From the NCBI RefSeq assembly GCF_000002235.5, contig NW_022145610.1, forward strand, positions 30,994,306 to 31,058,305: 64,000 bases of DNA, in the 5' to 3' direction. Under the pieces are notes generated by a model. The model worked only from the letters and a program-made list of their open reading frames with translations, was not told the origin of the DNA and searched no databases. Below, piece by piece: positions 24,290 through 34,648 of the stretch (its first letter is position 1; every line of letters starts with the position of its first letter). The position numbers and the translations under genes are program-made. This DNA comes from Strongylocentrotus purpuratus. Lineage: Eukaryota > Echinodermata > Echinoidea > Camarodonta > Strongylocentrotidae.

Positions 24290-24422
24290 ACTCTCATTGT
24301 GTTATGTTTTTTGTTTGGATGTATGATATTTATGTATGTTTATTCTGTATTTGTAAATGTGACTATTGTATGCTGTATTTCTAATGATAAGTGTAAACAA
24401 ACTAACTTGAACTTGAACTAGA
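24290..24422 (+). mobile_element. Probable non-LTR retrotransposon 3' tail
   Basis: T-rich sequence ending in AACTTGAACTTGAACT. Short TTGAA-type tandem tails are typical of CR1/L2-like LINE 3' ends. No coding part is attached. Confidence 0.5.
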
Positions 24423-24599
24423 GTGACAAATGTAGATTAGTGTCTTGCTAAAGGACATAAGTACCAAGGTACATAAGCTAGGACTGAAAGCAATATTCTC
24501 TTTATCGTTCTTCTACAGTGAAAGCCAAATAATAATATTTACTATCCCAATTATTTATTTATGGCTAAAAATCTCATTTAAAATCCTTTTGATACCCAC

Positions 24600-24729
24600 C
24601 ATTTTCACAATTAAAGTTGAGCAGACTGATGTTCAGGATAAGGAGATGAGGGAAGATCACGCGTAGGCGGCCATCTTGATGCTGGGAGCGAGCAATCACG
24701 ATAGCATCATTGAAGAGAAGGACCAGGAC
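24600..24729 (-). CDS. RGS3: RGS3-like gene, PH-like domain exon 2
   Basis: This 130-bp exon starts in phase 0 (acceptor tgtcag) and ends in phase 1 at G|GTGGGT. It encodes VLVLLFNDAIVIARSQHQDG and then RLRVIFPHLLILNISLLNFN. LLFNDAIVIA is the classic PH strand (compare LFNDLLLYA-type strands), and the FPHLLILNISL run fits the next two strands. I considered an earlier donor after RLR (CGC|GTGATC), but only the G|GTGGGT end gives the phase needed by the exon at 22203, and the strand pattern then continues without a gap. Confidence 0.8.
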
Positions 24730-25253
24730 CTGACAGTAAAAAGGAATAAGTCTGTGTTATAAAAGATAAAGCTTAACTATTGCCATGGGCCAGAGGACTA
24801 CATACCAGCAGCAAATGGCATATATTAAGTATGTTCTGAGTAGAAAAAAAGAGTCCCCCCGCCCCTTTTACAAACAAAAATTTGACCTCCCCCTCCATAA
24901 AAAAAAAGTAATGGTATGAGAATATGAGTAAAAAAGAATCCCCTTGTCACAGGTTGTCCTGACTTGCACCCCTCCCCCCCCCCCCTACCTACCCTCACCC
25001 TCTTAACCCAACTAGCTTACCACCAAAGTTTCTAAGCGCTAGAAGTGAATGTTAATCCTGCTGAATGCATTCTTGACAGGGTAAAAACATACTGGTTTTT
25101 TATCACGACCAAAAAGCATTTAGAAATTCCCGTGAATTTCATCTGACTTGTTTTGCAGATTTTAAACCTTCATTAATACCAGCATGATGCACTTGTGAAC
25201 TTTCATTTCTATGAGTAGTCTAAGATGTGAGAGTTAGAGTATGGATGACTTAC
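24730..25253 (-). other. Intron between PH exons 1 and 2
   Basis: This 524-bp intron contains a poly-C stretch (about 24965-24984) and an A/C-rich low-complexity part near 24850-24910. Confidence 0.8.
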
Positions 25254-25337
25254 CTCTCTGAATTTTTTGCGTCTGTTGAAATAGAATAGTCTCCCTGCAT
25301 GGACTAGGTCTCGATCAGGTGGACCAAGTGGAAAGGG
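25254..25337 (-). CDS. RGS3: RGS3-like gene, PH-like domain exon 1
   Basis: This 84-bp exon (28 codons, phase 0 at both ends) has acceptor catatag and donor GTAAGTC. It encodes PFPLGPPDRDLVHAGRLFYF and then NRRKKFRE. The pattern of a small polar lead-in, a hydrophobic strand (LVHAGRLFYF) and a basic turn is the first strand pair of a PH domain, often the phosphoinositide-contacting part. In human long RGS3 the matching place reads like a PH strand pair (PARTLLLSEELLLY, from memory). It continues in frame into the next exon, which begins VLVLLFNDAIVIAR, the typical third PH strand. Confidence 0.83.
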
Positions 25338-25699
25338 CTATATGGAAAAGACAAATGAGAACATAACAACTAGTTGTGAGAAAATGAGAAAATGTTATAT
25401 GACCGATACCAGGATGGTCTAATGTTAATAAATAAAGAGGATTATTCTGATTTTATCTCTTTTTCACTCCAGTTGATTAATTAGGAACTTTTTCAGTGAT
25501 AATTAAATTTATTAATTCTATTGCAAGTTCTTCCAAAGTCAAATTACAGAATTGCAGCCTGATTGTACTGTGTACAGTGGGCTGGACAAAGAAGGATATG
25601 AAAAAGAGCTTAAGTTTGTATAAAAAGTGTATGGAAATATGAACGACAAACTAATGTAAGGTCCCAATAAAGAACAGTAAAAATGAAATGAAACACTAC
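25338..25699 (-). other. Short intron after the giant exon
   Basis: This 362-bp AT-rich intron has nothing else visible. Reading frames that run on from the giant exon into it are read-through. Confidence 0.85.
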
Positions 25700-28385
25700 C
25701 TCTATTCCTTTGGTAAAAAGCACCTCCTCCATCCTTCCAAACTGGGCAAAGGAGCATCTCATCCTGGTGCTTCCATCCTCTTCATCCTCATCGCCACGGT
25801 AATCATCAGGGATGCTACGAGTACTCATTCCATTAGAATTCTCCCCAGGACGACCTCCCATCCTTTCATTGACATAATGTCTCGGGGGCACAGGAGGTTT
25901 CGCCTTGGCCTTGTCGCGGCGGAGTGAGCGTGACATCGCAGCAAAGGACTGGCTCTTCCCTTTCTTCATGATGTGCTGATTAGCGTAGAGGTCGTCAGAT
26001 GCAGCACGAGGCTCACGGAAGGTGTTGCCATCAAGGACATCTTCAGACTTGCTCCTGAATGTCTCTCGTTTGAATGGTGCCACTTTGGCCAGTTGCCGCT
26101 CTGCGATACGTGGCTTTGGCTTAACAGGACTCTGCCCACCCAGTTCCCCATTGGAAATAGTAGATGATGCAAGCTGCCCATCGTAAGAGCTTGACTTGAA
26201 CAGCTGGGGTGAACTGTTTTTACGTACTGTTTTTGGAGGAGATCTTGCAAGTTGCCTTTCAGACCATGAGGCCTTCAAGTCCTTCCTTGTAACAGTCTCA
26301 TCAAGTTCCCCAATGGACATAGTAGATGATTCAAGCTGCCCATCGTAAGAGCTTGACTTGAACAGCTGGGGTAAACTGCTTTTACGAACTGTTTTTGGAG
26401 GAGATCTTGCAAGTTGCCTTTCAGACCATGGGGCCTTCAAGTCCTTCCTTGTAACAGTCTCATCTAGTTCCCCAATGGACATAGTCGATGATTCAAGCTG
26501 CCCATGGTAAGAGCTTGACTTGAACAGCTGGGGTAAACTGCTTTTACGAACTGTTTTTGGAGGAGATCTTGCAAGTTGCCTTTCAGACCATGTGGCCTTC
26601 AAGTCCTTCCTTGTAACAGTCTCATCAAGTTCCCCAATGGACATAGTAGATGATTGAAGCTGCCCTTCGTAAGAGCTTGACTTGAACAGCTGGGGTAAAC
26701 TGCTTTTACGAACTGTTTTTGGAGGAGATCTTGCAAGTTGCCTTTCAGACCATGTGGCCTTCAAGTCCTTCCTTGTAACAGTCTCATCAAGTTCCCCAAT
26801 GGACATAGTAGATGATTGAAGCTGCCCTTCATAAGAGCTTGACTTGAACAGCTGGGGTAAACTGCTTTTACGAACTGTTTTTGGAGGAGATCTTGCAAGT
26901 TGCTTTTCAGACCATGAGGCCTTCAAGTCCTTCCTTGTAACAGTCTCATCAAGTTCCCCGATGGTCATAGTCGATGAGCTAAAGTGATTGTCATGCGAGC
27001 TTGCTTTCATCAGCTGGGGCAAACTAGTTTTGCGAGGTGCAACTACGGGAGGTTTAGCCAGGTTTCTATCGGACTGTGATGATTTCAGTGGGCTGTCCAG
27101 CTCCCCAATTGCCACGGAAGATGCTGAAAGGTGCTTCTCATAGGAACCGGATATCCGTAGTTGGGGTAGACTCCCTTTACGCTTTGCAACGGCTGGTGGT
27201 TTGGACAGCTGCCTTTCTGACACAGAAGATTTCATGGAACTGTTCATGCTTCCATCAAGTTCATTCAGGGACATACTGGACTTGGCCAGTGTGCGTTCAC
27301 TCTGGGGCATCTTTCCACCATCTTGTACATTGTCAGTCAGTGTAGCCTCACCATCAGGACTCCATCTCTTGGGCAGCTTAGGCTGAACAATGATCTGTTG
27401 AGTGAAATCATCAGACAGTTTCCTGATAGGTGATCTTGGAGGAACGGGAGGACAGGTTGAACAGTAGCAGTTGGCTTTTTCATAGATGGTGCTTTCTTCC
27501 TTGGGGCTCTTCCTTGGCAGCATGATCCAAGCATTCTCATAGACAGTGGTTGACTTTTTAGAGGAATCATCAGACTCTTTACTTGCTTCAGAATTGCTTC
27601 TGGATGGAATGCTCGTCACATCCTGCAGAGAGTTCCTTGCAGATCCTCTAGGACTATCCTGGGGAGGGTTCTTCAAGGCATCCCTGGTTGCTTCCTGGAA
27701 TGAATTTCTCAATGAGGATATCCTCAGGGATTCTCGAGGTGAGTCTCGTTGCACACTTGGTATGACGATGCCAGCTCCCTCAGGAATAGAATCCCTGATA
27801 GAGATCCTTGCGGAATCTCTCAGCGACTCACTGAAGGAATCTCGCATCGAGCTGACCATAGATTCTCTAGAGGACGAGGATGACGAAGCACTCTCTGGTT
27901 GCATGAAGACATCATCATCTCTGCTCTCTGTGGTAACGGCCTCTGTACTGCTTGACCACCTGCCCTCAGGTCCATTCCTCTCTCCTAGAGATCCCTCCTC
28001 CTTCTTTTCATCCGCAAGAAACACAGCCTCCATCAAGAGCTGATCCTCCTCGCTCAGCACCACCATCCGGTCTCGTCTCCTAGCGACCGTCGCGATGAGT
28101 TCCCGCTTCAATCGCTTCTGGACAAGACCAATGGACGGTGCAGTCATGGAGGATCCAGCCGGCACTGAAAGCACAACCCCTCTCTTCTCCATCATGGCCT
28201 GCGCTTTGGCTGCAGATGCCTTGACACTCTTGACTCTCCTGTTTCGCAGGTTGCGTTTGATATCCTCCTCCTTCTCCCCATCTCGGAGCTTGCGTCTCGG
28301 CTTTGAAGGGCGCGGTGGGATGCATGGTCTGGTGGACGGGTCTGAATGACGCTGCACTAAGGCTTCAATCTCGTTATTTGTTTGC
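25700..28385 (-). CDS. RGS3: RGS3-like gene, giant exon: PDZ end and long Ser/Pro-rich region with 54-residue repeats
   Basis: This 2686-bp exon (1 base plus 895 codons) has acceptor actgcag and donor GAG|GTAGTG. It starts with the last PDZ strand (NEIEALVQR). In order it then shows: a Pro/Arg-rich stretch (CIPPRPSKPRRK); a predicted helical charged segment (LVQKRLKRELIATVARRR...LSEEDQLLMEAVFLADEKK); a Ser-rich part with repeated RDS/RES/RNS motifs (about 27620-27840); two tyrosine motifs, YENA and YEKA, followed by PPVPPRSP (about 27430-27545); two diverged and five near-identical 54-residue repeats (about 26160-27240); a RSKSED block; and a second SH3-type PPVPPRHYV near 25885. Apart from the PDZ end I see no folded domain. 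In long RGS3 the region between PDZ and PH is also variable. The frame through the 5' intron (28386-28543) is a read-through and not coding. Confidence 0.88.
26160..26976 (-). repeat. RGS3: Coding tandem repeat, five units of 162 bp
   Basis: The segment holds five consecutive copies of a 162-bp unit. The marker caagttccccaatggacat and its variants recur at about 26301, 26462, 26623, 26785 and 26947. Copies differ by only a few bases. Each unit encodes SSTMSIGELDETVTRKD, LKASWSERQLARSPPKT, then VRKSSLPQLFKSSSYDGQL with small changes (YEGQLQ, YHGQLE, YDGQLA). Two older, diverged units lie just before it in the protein (27000-27240), and a partial unit follows (ISNGELGGQ...ERQLAK). The high identity suggests recent expansion or homogenisation and possible length variation between individuals. 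Confidence 0.93.
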
Positions 28386-28432
28386 CTGCAGTTACATAAA
28401 GTGAAAGTATATAGATGAAGAATAATGACAGT

Positions 28433-28893
28433 AGTTTGAACATATTTGTGGCTTACACCCAGTAAATAAGATCGATTGATCGATCTGTAATTGAAAAACA
28501 AGTCAGAAAAAATCTTGGAACCAGCGGGATTTGAACCTGCCATCTACTGCTTGCCGGGCAGCGACTCTACCACCAGGCCATCACTGGTCCATGGCACAGT
28601 CACGATGAACTAGAAACAAATACCCAAGCTCTCCTGATTCATTCTGACTTATTAATATTCATTAGTCCGCCATAGGACAATAACTTTTATAAATGTAATG
28701 CTTCCTGGGAGAAATTTGGTAGAGTCGCTGCCCGGCAAGCAGTAGATGGCAGGTTCAAATCCCGCTGGTTCCAAGATTTTTTCTGACTTGTTTTTCAATT
28801 ACAGATCGATCAATCGATCTTATTTACTGGGTGTAAGCCACAAATATGTTCAAACTATTGAAATTTCTCCCAGGAAGCATTACATTTATAAAA
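28433..28893. repeat. Long inverted repeat with tRNA-like sequence in both arms
   Basis: Arms of 139 bp (28433-28571 and 28718-28856) are inverted and essentially identical, separated by 146 bp. The right arm is itself framed by a roughly 30-bp inverted repeat (28686-28716 and 28861-28891; ATGTAATGCTTCCTGGGAGA). Each arm holds a tRNA-like segment with a box A-like GGTGGTAGAGTCGC and a box B GGTTCAAATCC. The start of the structure is 48 bases from the 3' splice site of the giant exon. Confidence 0.85.
28500..28592 (-). mobile_element. tRNA-like (SINE head) sequence
   Basis: On the minus strand GGCCTGGTGGTAGAGTCGC (A box) lies about 30 bases before GGTTCAAATCCCGC (B box). It lacks a clean acceptor stem pairing, so it is more likely a SINE head or tRNA pseudogene than a working tRNA gene. 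Confidence 0.6.
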
Positions 28894-29552
28894 ATAATGA
28901 CAGTGTTGCACAATATCCAGCAGCTGGATTATTAAGATGAGTAAAAAATAAATAAAAAAGGCCAAAGAAATAATGATGGCTTAGAAAATATGTAAGCTTA
29001 CACATGTACATCAATTATATACCAAACATACATTGCTGCTCAAACCCATTAGGAATGAGTATGCAAGGAAATGACATTCTCTCTCACATCATACATTGCT
29101 CTCGATTCTAGCACAGTTAAGTATGTTTATTGTTGTGTATGGTTTTATCTTTAAAAATGGTTTTGTTTCCAATATGTCACTAAAAACTGTATTATTTTCC
29201 ATTGAATTGCTTCCTGTGGTCAGTTGATTAATAAGCCCCAACAAAACTCAGGCAGGACTCTGTAAAAAAAAATGCTTATACCCAAATCACATTGTATCCA
29301 ACAGGTTATAACAGGGGTGATAGTGAGCACTAAAAAAAATTCCAAGGAGTAAAAAAAAAAAAAAGGATTTGGGGAAGAAAAAAATGGAATCTTAAAAAAT
29401 TTCCCCCTTTTGAAAGAGAAAATTGGGAAAAGATAGGGAAAAATCAGGAAAATAGGGGGAAAATAGGGAGGGAAAAAAAATGGGTTAAACAACAACAACA
29501 AAAATGGGAAGAAATACAAATTTGGGAAAAAATCAGGGTAATTATCAGGCCT

Positions 29553-29864
29553 GGGGGGTGTTTCACAAAGATCTTAAGTTGAACTTATCTCTAAGTTGGA
29601 CCTAAATATTATGGAGAGCCATTCGTAGCCTTAAAAAAATATATATTTAAAAGCGAAAATTCAAGTATTTTGGACTTTTTATAAATTCCACATCAAGAAC
29701 ATGAACTCTCTTTGATAATAGAAAATATGATTGATTTGAATCAACATTTAATGCCTTTTAAAATAACTTTTACAAAATGTTTTCATAGATGCTAATGGCT
29801 TTCCATAAATGTTAAGTCTAACTTGGAGATAAGTTCAACTTAGGATCTTTGTGTCACACCCCCC
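29553..29864. mobile_element. MITE, GGGGTGTTTCACAAAG family, copy 1
   Basis: This 312-bp element has long inverted ends: GTGTTTCACAAAGATCTTAA on the left and AACTTAGGATCTTTGTG on the right, extending through AACTTATCTCTAAGTT. A second copy is at 44321. Confidence 0.78.
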
Positions 29865-29920
29865 TGGTCATTAAAAACATAATTAATGCATTGTAGGACT
29901 AAGTTCGAACTTTGACTTAC

Positions 29921-30026
29921 TTGAGAACATTTTTGATCCCCCTGCTGTTGATACCAGCCACATTGTAACCTCCAATCTCAAGAAAGTAGTCTCCCTTCAG
30001 CAGGCCTGAAGTCTCTGCTTGGCTCC
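29921..30026 (-). CDS. RGS3: RGS3-like gene, PDZ domain exon 2
   Basis: This 106-bp exon has acceptor gatgcag and donor GTAAGTC. It starts in phase 1 and ends in phase 2. It encodes SQAETSGLLKGDYFLEIGG, then YNVAGINSRGIKNVLK. GLLKGDYFLEIGGYNV is the standard PDZ segment (A-x-x-x-GL-x-x-GD-x-x-x-x-I/V-N-G), here with Gly where many PDZ domains have Asn. The final PDZ helix and strand continue into the big exon (NVLKQTNNEIEALVQR), so the domain is spread over three exons. Frame and phase are exact on both sides. Confidence 0.87.
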
Positions 30027-31891
30027 CTGCATCAAAGATAAACATTGGTTTATTACACAGATTACAATAAGCTTGAAGTAAAGAGACTGTACATCAAGAC
30101 TAGGCCTTGCTAGGATGAGCCCTTTATATGCATGTATCTCAAATTTACTTAAAATTTTCTAAATTATGACTATGAAGAAAATCTTCTCTTAGGCTCAGGG
30201 GACTGGTCTACTAACATATTCAAATTTTAAGCATACTATTGAAACAAAGGTTGTTCTTGACATCTTGAAAGCTTGTCTGAGGCTTGCCCAACATAGCAAC
30301 AAACAGTTGATGAAGACAGGATACCAAGAATTGTAGTTCATTCATAAATGATAAATTAATGCGATAACTCGGTCACTAGGTCCCCAGGAGAGAAGCATCC
30401 ATAAATTTCAATATCTTTAGTAAACTGGTCTACTCAAACCACATTTCTCCCTATGATACCTCCAATTACACGTTTGGTACTGATGTTATAAAAGTGAAAT
30501 AAACTGCTTTCAAAGGCCTGTTGATTCTGCTGGGCTCCATGGTCACAAGATGAATTAAAACAAAAAGATTGCGATAAGCTGTCAAAATAGACAGACTCTA
30601 TTATTTTGAAATCAGAACAGAACCAGGCCCTCCTCTATTGAGAGGCATGCATATTTTCTCAAAGCTATGAAGTATATTTTCGAAAATTAAAAGTCAGAAG
30701 AAATTACTTTGGACTAAATATTGACCATGCTACTCTTTCTTACCTTTACTTACATGTTTGGAAATGAAATGTTATAGAAATAATTATCTTCAAGAGCTAT
30801 ACTCTTCAAGACAAAATTTGTGCAGTTGATGCAAAGTAGTTATTTTGATATGATAAACTAAATGAAAACTTCTGAAACTTGGGCAAAGATAAATGTACCA
30901 TTTTTTTCCCCAAAAATGAGTAGAACTGTAAACTCTGATAACAAAGTTAAGATAAATAACTTTAGTATCAAGAAGAAAATTGTATAAAGGCACTATGACT
31001 GAAACCAATTCTTTAATACACAAGTGTTTATACATGATGGCACCGCAAGGGTTAATACTATAGTTGCACTAGGGCGTCGTAAAACTGCAGGTCCGTGGTC
31101 TATTTTTGAACCTCTTGATATGGAACACAGGAATCTCATAGGAAGAGAGAGGTAGCAGGTACTGAAATTATTTTCATCTATCTTGACACAGACTTCCCTT
31201 CTCAACATTTACGACTTGAGGGCACTGGTCACTGTAGCCATCATTATTGGCTTAAAGGGAAATTGCCCCCTAAATTTGAATAAAAGCCCCTATAAATAGC
31301 AATCAGAAAAACAACTTCTGCAAATGCATAGGTTTGTCACACAGTAAAACAGCGAAGTATGGGTTGGCTACTGAAATTTAAAAAGTATAAATGTTTTGAC
31401 CTTCTCCTATATGTCTCTCCACTAGAAAACAATGTACAAGTGTATTTCATTAAACCTTGTAGATCTCATTCAATTATTTTAATTAACGTCCCTTGTTCAT
31501 TAATTCATATGCAATAATGTGTCATTTTCAATATGAACTATTTATATTCCGCCTTCCTCAACCCCTATTTTCTTTCCAAAATGGCTAAACACAAAGTATT
31601 GTTAAGAAGAAGAGATTGCAGTATCCATTAATACCCAATTTACAATTCAATGATGTGCTATGGTTTTCAACTATTATCTCAAATTGCCACCAATTTCCCA
31701 GATATGCAACTCGTTGCAGCAGCTAGGGCTGACACCCAGCTGTCCATCACTCAGTAAACCTGGCATCGTTTGGCAGATGTAAAATTTGTAATCTACGACA
31801 TCCATATCGTCCTGTTTTTCCTCCTCCATTGCTATCAACATCCACTTTCTAGGTTATCTCTTTTATCTTTAAAGAATTTCTTTCACCTTAA

Positions 31892-32393
31892 AGGTAATAC
31901 AAAGTTTTGGTATTGGGTCATGAATTTGGTTCAAATGAACATATTGGAAGCATATACGATCCTACAATATTCAGTGATCGTTGTCGCGGTCGAAACCGAT
32001 TCTAAAGTTATGAAATTGTAAATAATAAACACTTTATATTGAATAGCTCCCTCTCAAGGTCAAGATATTAATTAAGCTATAAAACAATGTATATTGACTA
32101 AATTCGACCGATTAGCTATTCTCGTTCGGAAATTATATACCACAGCTACATACTCTGAGATTTTCATGGTCGCAGCTACCATTGTACGGCCGTAGGAGCT
32201 ATTTGAAATTTATCCAAATTTACCGGGAGCACCAGTAAATCTTTATATTCAATTTTTCTCGAAAGCAGAAATGTTTTAGAGGCTAAAATTTCTGACGTTT
32301 TTAATGCATCCACAGGGGCATCCTAATATATCAAAATTGTAAAGAATCACTATCCACCCATTTTTCAAAATTTCCCAAAACTTTGTAATACCT
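31892..32393. mobile_element. MITE with TTAA target duplication, second family
   Basis: This 502-bp element lies between TTAA at 31888-31891 and 32394-32397. Inverted ends are AGGTAATACAAAGTTTTGG and CCAAAACTTTGTAATACCT, with one mismatch. Inside is AT-rich non-coding DNA, so the 83-codon plus-strand reading frame here is not a gene. Confidence 0.8.
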
Positions 32394-32404
32394 TTAAGCT
32401 GTTT

Positions 32405-32567
32405 AAATGTCTACCTCTCTCTTTCTCTATCTATCTCTATCTCTCTCTCCTTCTCCCTCTTCTTCTCCACCATCCACTATGAGCATCTTACATGTATCTC
32501 CCCTCCCTTCCATTCCCTCTCCTCCTCTTCCTGCTCCTACTTCTTCTAAGTTCTAACCTTCTCTTAC

Positions 32568-32639
<72 letters not shown>

Positions 32640-33323
32640 ATCTATATTTGTTATCATCTTTCCTAGGGAATAAATAAGAATGTTTATTGGTCTGTATATC
32701 TCTCTCACCACATATCTGTGCAATGTAAATAGACTTCTCCCACTGTTTATCTTACTTTCCGTATCCATTCCCATTTTATCTCTCTCCTAGACCATGCATC
32801 CACTAACCTTTATGTTTACCTTCTCTCTCCTTCCTCTCCCTCTATCTCTCTTGCTCCCCCTCCATCCTCCCCCTTTCTTCTCTCTCTCTCTCCTACCAGA
32901 CTATTCACCAACTTGTATCTCTAACCCCTCCCCTCCATTCTTCTTTTTCTTCTCTCTCTCCACTCCTTCCTCTATCCTTCATATTTTTACCCTCTTTCTC
33001 TCTGCCCTTATCCTCACTCACTCCCCCTCCCTTTTCTCTCTCTGTAAATATATATCTTCAGATTCCCCTCTCTTGCTTTCTCTTACCCTCTTTCTGTCTA
33101 TATCTCCTTCATTCTCTCTATTTCCCCCCCCCCCCCTCCCAACACCCACCCTCTTTCTCTCTCTTTTCTTCCTATCTCTCATTCTTTCTCTCTCTATTTC
33201 ACTCTCGATCCTCCCTCTCCCTCCCTCCCTCCCTCCCTCCCTCCCTCCCTCTCTCTCTCTCTTTCACTCTCGATCCCTCTCTCTCTCTCTCTCCCTCCCC
33301 CCCTCTCTCTCTCTCTCTCCCTC

Positions 33324-33366
<43 letters not shown>

Positions 33367-33395
33367 CTCTCGCTCCCTCTCCTTACACACCTGTT
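32405..33395. repeat. CT-rich low-complexity block, about 1 kb
   Basis: Includes an uninterrupted (CT)n of about 65 bp (32572-32636), CCCT repeats (33207-33250), a poly-C run and several shorter CT arrays. It lies in the intron inside the PDZ-coding region. Confidence 0.95.
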
Positions 33396-34345
33396 GATAA
33401 GTAGCATGACTAGACCTGACACCTATCTATCTCTTAATCCTAAGCCTCTCACGATCCGACCCGTCAAACGAATAACCTCACTCGCACCAAAATACCCTAT
33501 TGGTTTACAATTACATGTTGTGCCAGGAATCAAATGACAGATTCTCTGACAAATTCACCCATGCAAATCCCGACATTTCATAAATTGTCAAGAATGTCAG
33601 AAGATGACTCATATATGTCAAACATATGTCAGATACGAATGTGTGCTGTTCATCAGGATACACAACGAAGAATGGTATTCTCTTGTCACCTCTGTTCCGG
33701 CATACACTGTACGGCCCACATTCTCGTAGATGACTAGGGTATTATGTTAACTCTCACACTGTAATCAATGAACTCAAACTGATGAAGTAAGCAGACCAAT
33801 ATACAGCTACTGTACACAGATGGGGTCTCATCCATAAAATGGTACTAATTGATCCTAATATGACAGCACTTGAAAGCGATATTCTTAGTACTTGAAAGAA
33901 ATACTCCACAAAATACCTAAAGCGATTATAAGAATATATAATCAGCAAGTAAAGAGATTAGTAGACAGGGATGCCAGTTAGAATTGATAAGAGGGCCTGA
34001 AAATTACCTAGAATGAGCAATTTTGTACACAAAAAAGCCTAAACTATGGTCTGAAAATAACTTACCAGGGCCTGAATTCATGCTATTGCCTGAAAACTGG
34101 CATCCCTGAGTAGAGCCCAAAGTTTTGCAGTAGATGAGTTAAAATTTACCACTGAAGACCTATCGGAATGGGTACGAAATGCCAACGATTTCTTTCGCTT
34201 TATACTTAATCAATCGCTATATGGGAAAAGGGGTCAGCTATATGAACAAATAAAGAACGCACAGAAACCAGATTTCTAGGTAGTCCCAATTGAGACAAGC
34301 TATTCAAACCCCCATTGATAAATTTTATATTAAACATTGCAATGA

Positions 34346-34538
34346 TACAGTCAAACCTGCTTTAGTGACCACCTGTCCACAAAGACCACGTTTTTTGCTT
34401 CCCTTGAAAGTGGATTCTCATTGAAACATGTCAGAAAGGAACCGGTCTACAAAGACCACCTATCTACAAAGACCACCAGTCTTCAAAGACCATTTTTTTT
34501 TTTTCCTTGGGCGGTCGCTATAAACAGATTTGAATGTA
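34346..34538. mobile_element. MITE with TACAGTCAAACCTG ends next to PDZ exon
   Basis: Starts TACAGTCAAACCTGCTTTAG and has repeated AAAGACCACC units. It ends at an imperfect AGATTTGAATGTA, 26 bases from the PDZ exon 1 donor. Confidence 0.68.
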
Positions 34539-34563
34539 CTAGTAAAACAAATGTAAAAGTTAC

Positions 34564-34648
34564 CCTTTTCAACACTCCCGACCTGGACCGGAAGCGTATC
34601 CAGAAGCGTGAAGCCATACTTCCCATTCTTATCCTTGCTCAGCACAAC
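34564..34648 (-). CDS. RGS3: RGS3-like gene, PDZ domain exon 1
   Basis: This 85-bp exon has acceptor tgtttag and donor GTAACT. It starts in phase 0 and ends in phase 1. It encodes VVLSKDKNGKYGFTLLD and then PVQVGSVEKG. The KYGFTL stretch is the carboxylate-binding loop of a PDZ domain (the usual GLGF position), and VQVGSVEKG fits strand C. The RGS3 PDZ has a similar compact form with GKDGFGFT at this place. It follows the preceding exon after an intron of 459 bp. The domain is expected to bind C-terminal peptides; the human PDZ-RGS3 form is known to bind ephrin-B. The donor is weaker than its neighbours, but the phase fits the next exon exactly. Confidence 0.85.

Larger units (their letters stand above)
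22204..24599 (-). other. Intron between PH exons 2 and 3
   Basis: This 2.4-kb intron contains a GGGCCCCGTCTTAC MITE (22301-22419), a short perfect palindrome (22921-22955) and a likely LINE 3' tail (24290-24420). The rest is unassigned AT-rich sequence. Confidence 0.75.
28386..29920 (-). other. Intron between PDZ exon 2 and the giant exon
   Basis: This intron carries the long inverted repeat with a tRNA-like sequence (28433-28893), an A/G-rich low-complexity stretch (29270-29530) and a MITE of the GGGGTGTTTCACAAAG family (29553-29864) that ends only 57 bases from the PDZ exon. Confidence 0.8.
30027..34563 (-). other. Intron inside the PDZ domain
   Basis: This 4.5-kb intron contains a TTAA-flanked MITE (31892-32393), about 1 kb of CT-rich simple sequence (32405-33395) and a CAGTCAAACC-type element next to the PDZ exon (34346-34538). 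In 30030-31880 and 33400-34340 I see nothing specific. Confidence 0.8.

Noticed and set aside
27546..28043. 165-codon plus-strand frame opposite the giant exon
   Set aside because: It is a shadow of the repeated RDS/RES coding region on the minus strand; no domain or splice support.
28386..28543. N-terminal extension of the giant open frame beginning MAGSNPAGSK
   Set aside because: It lies in the tRNA-like inverted repeat upstream of a clear acceptor; the same peptide is read from the other arm on the plus strand.
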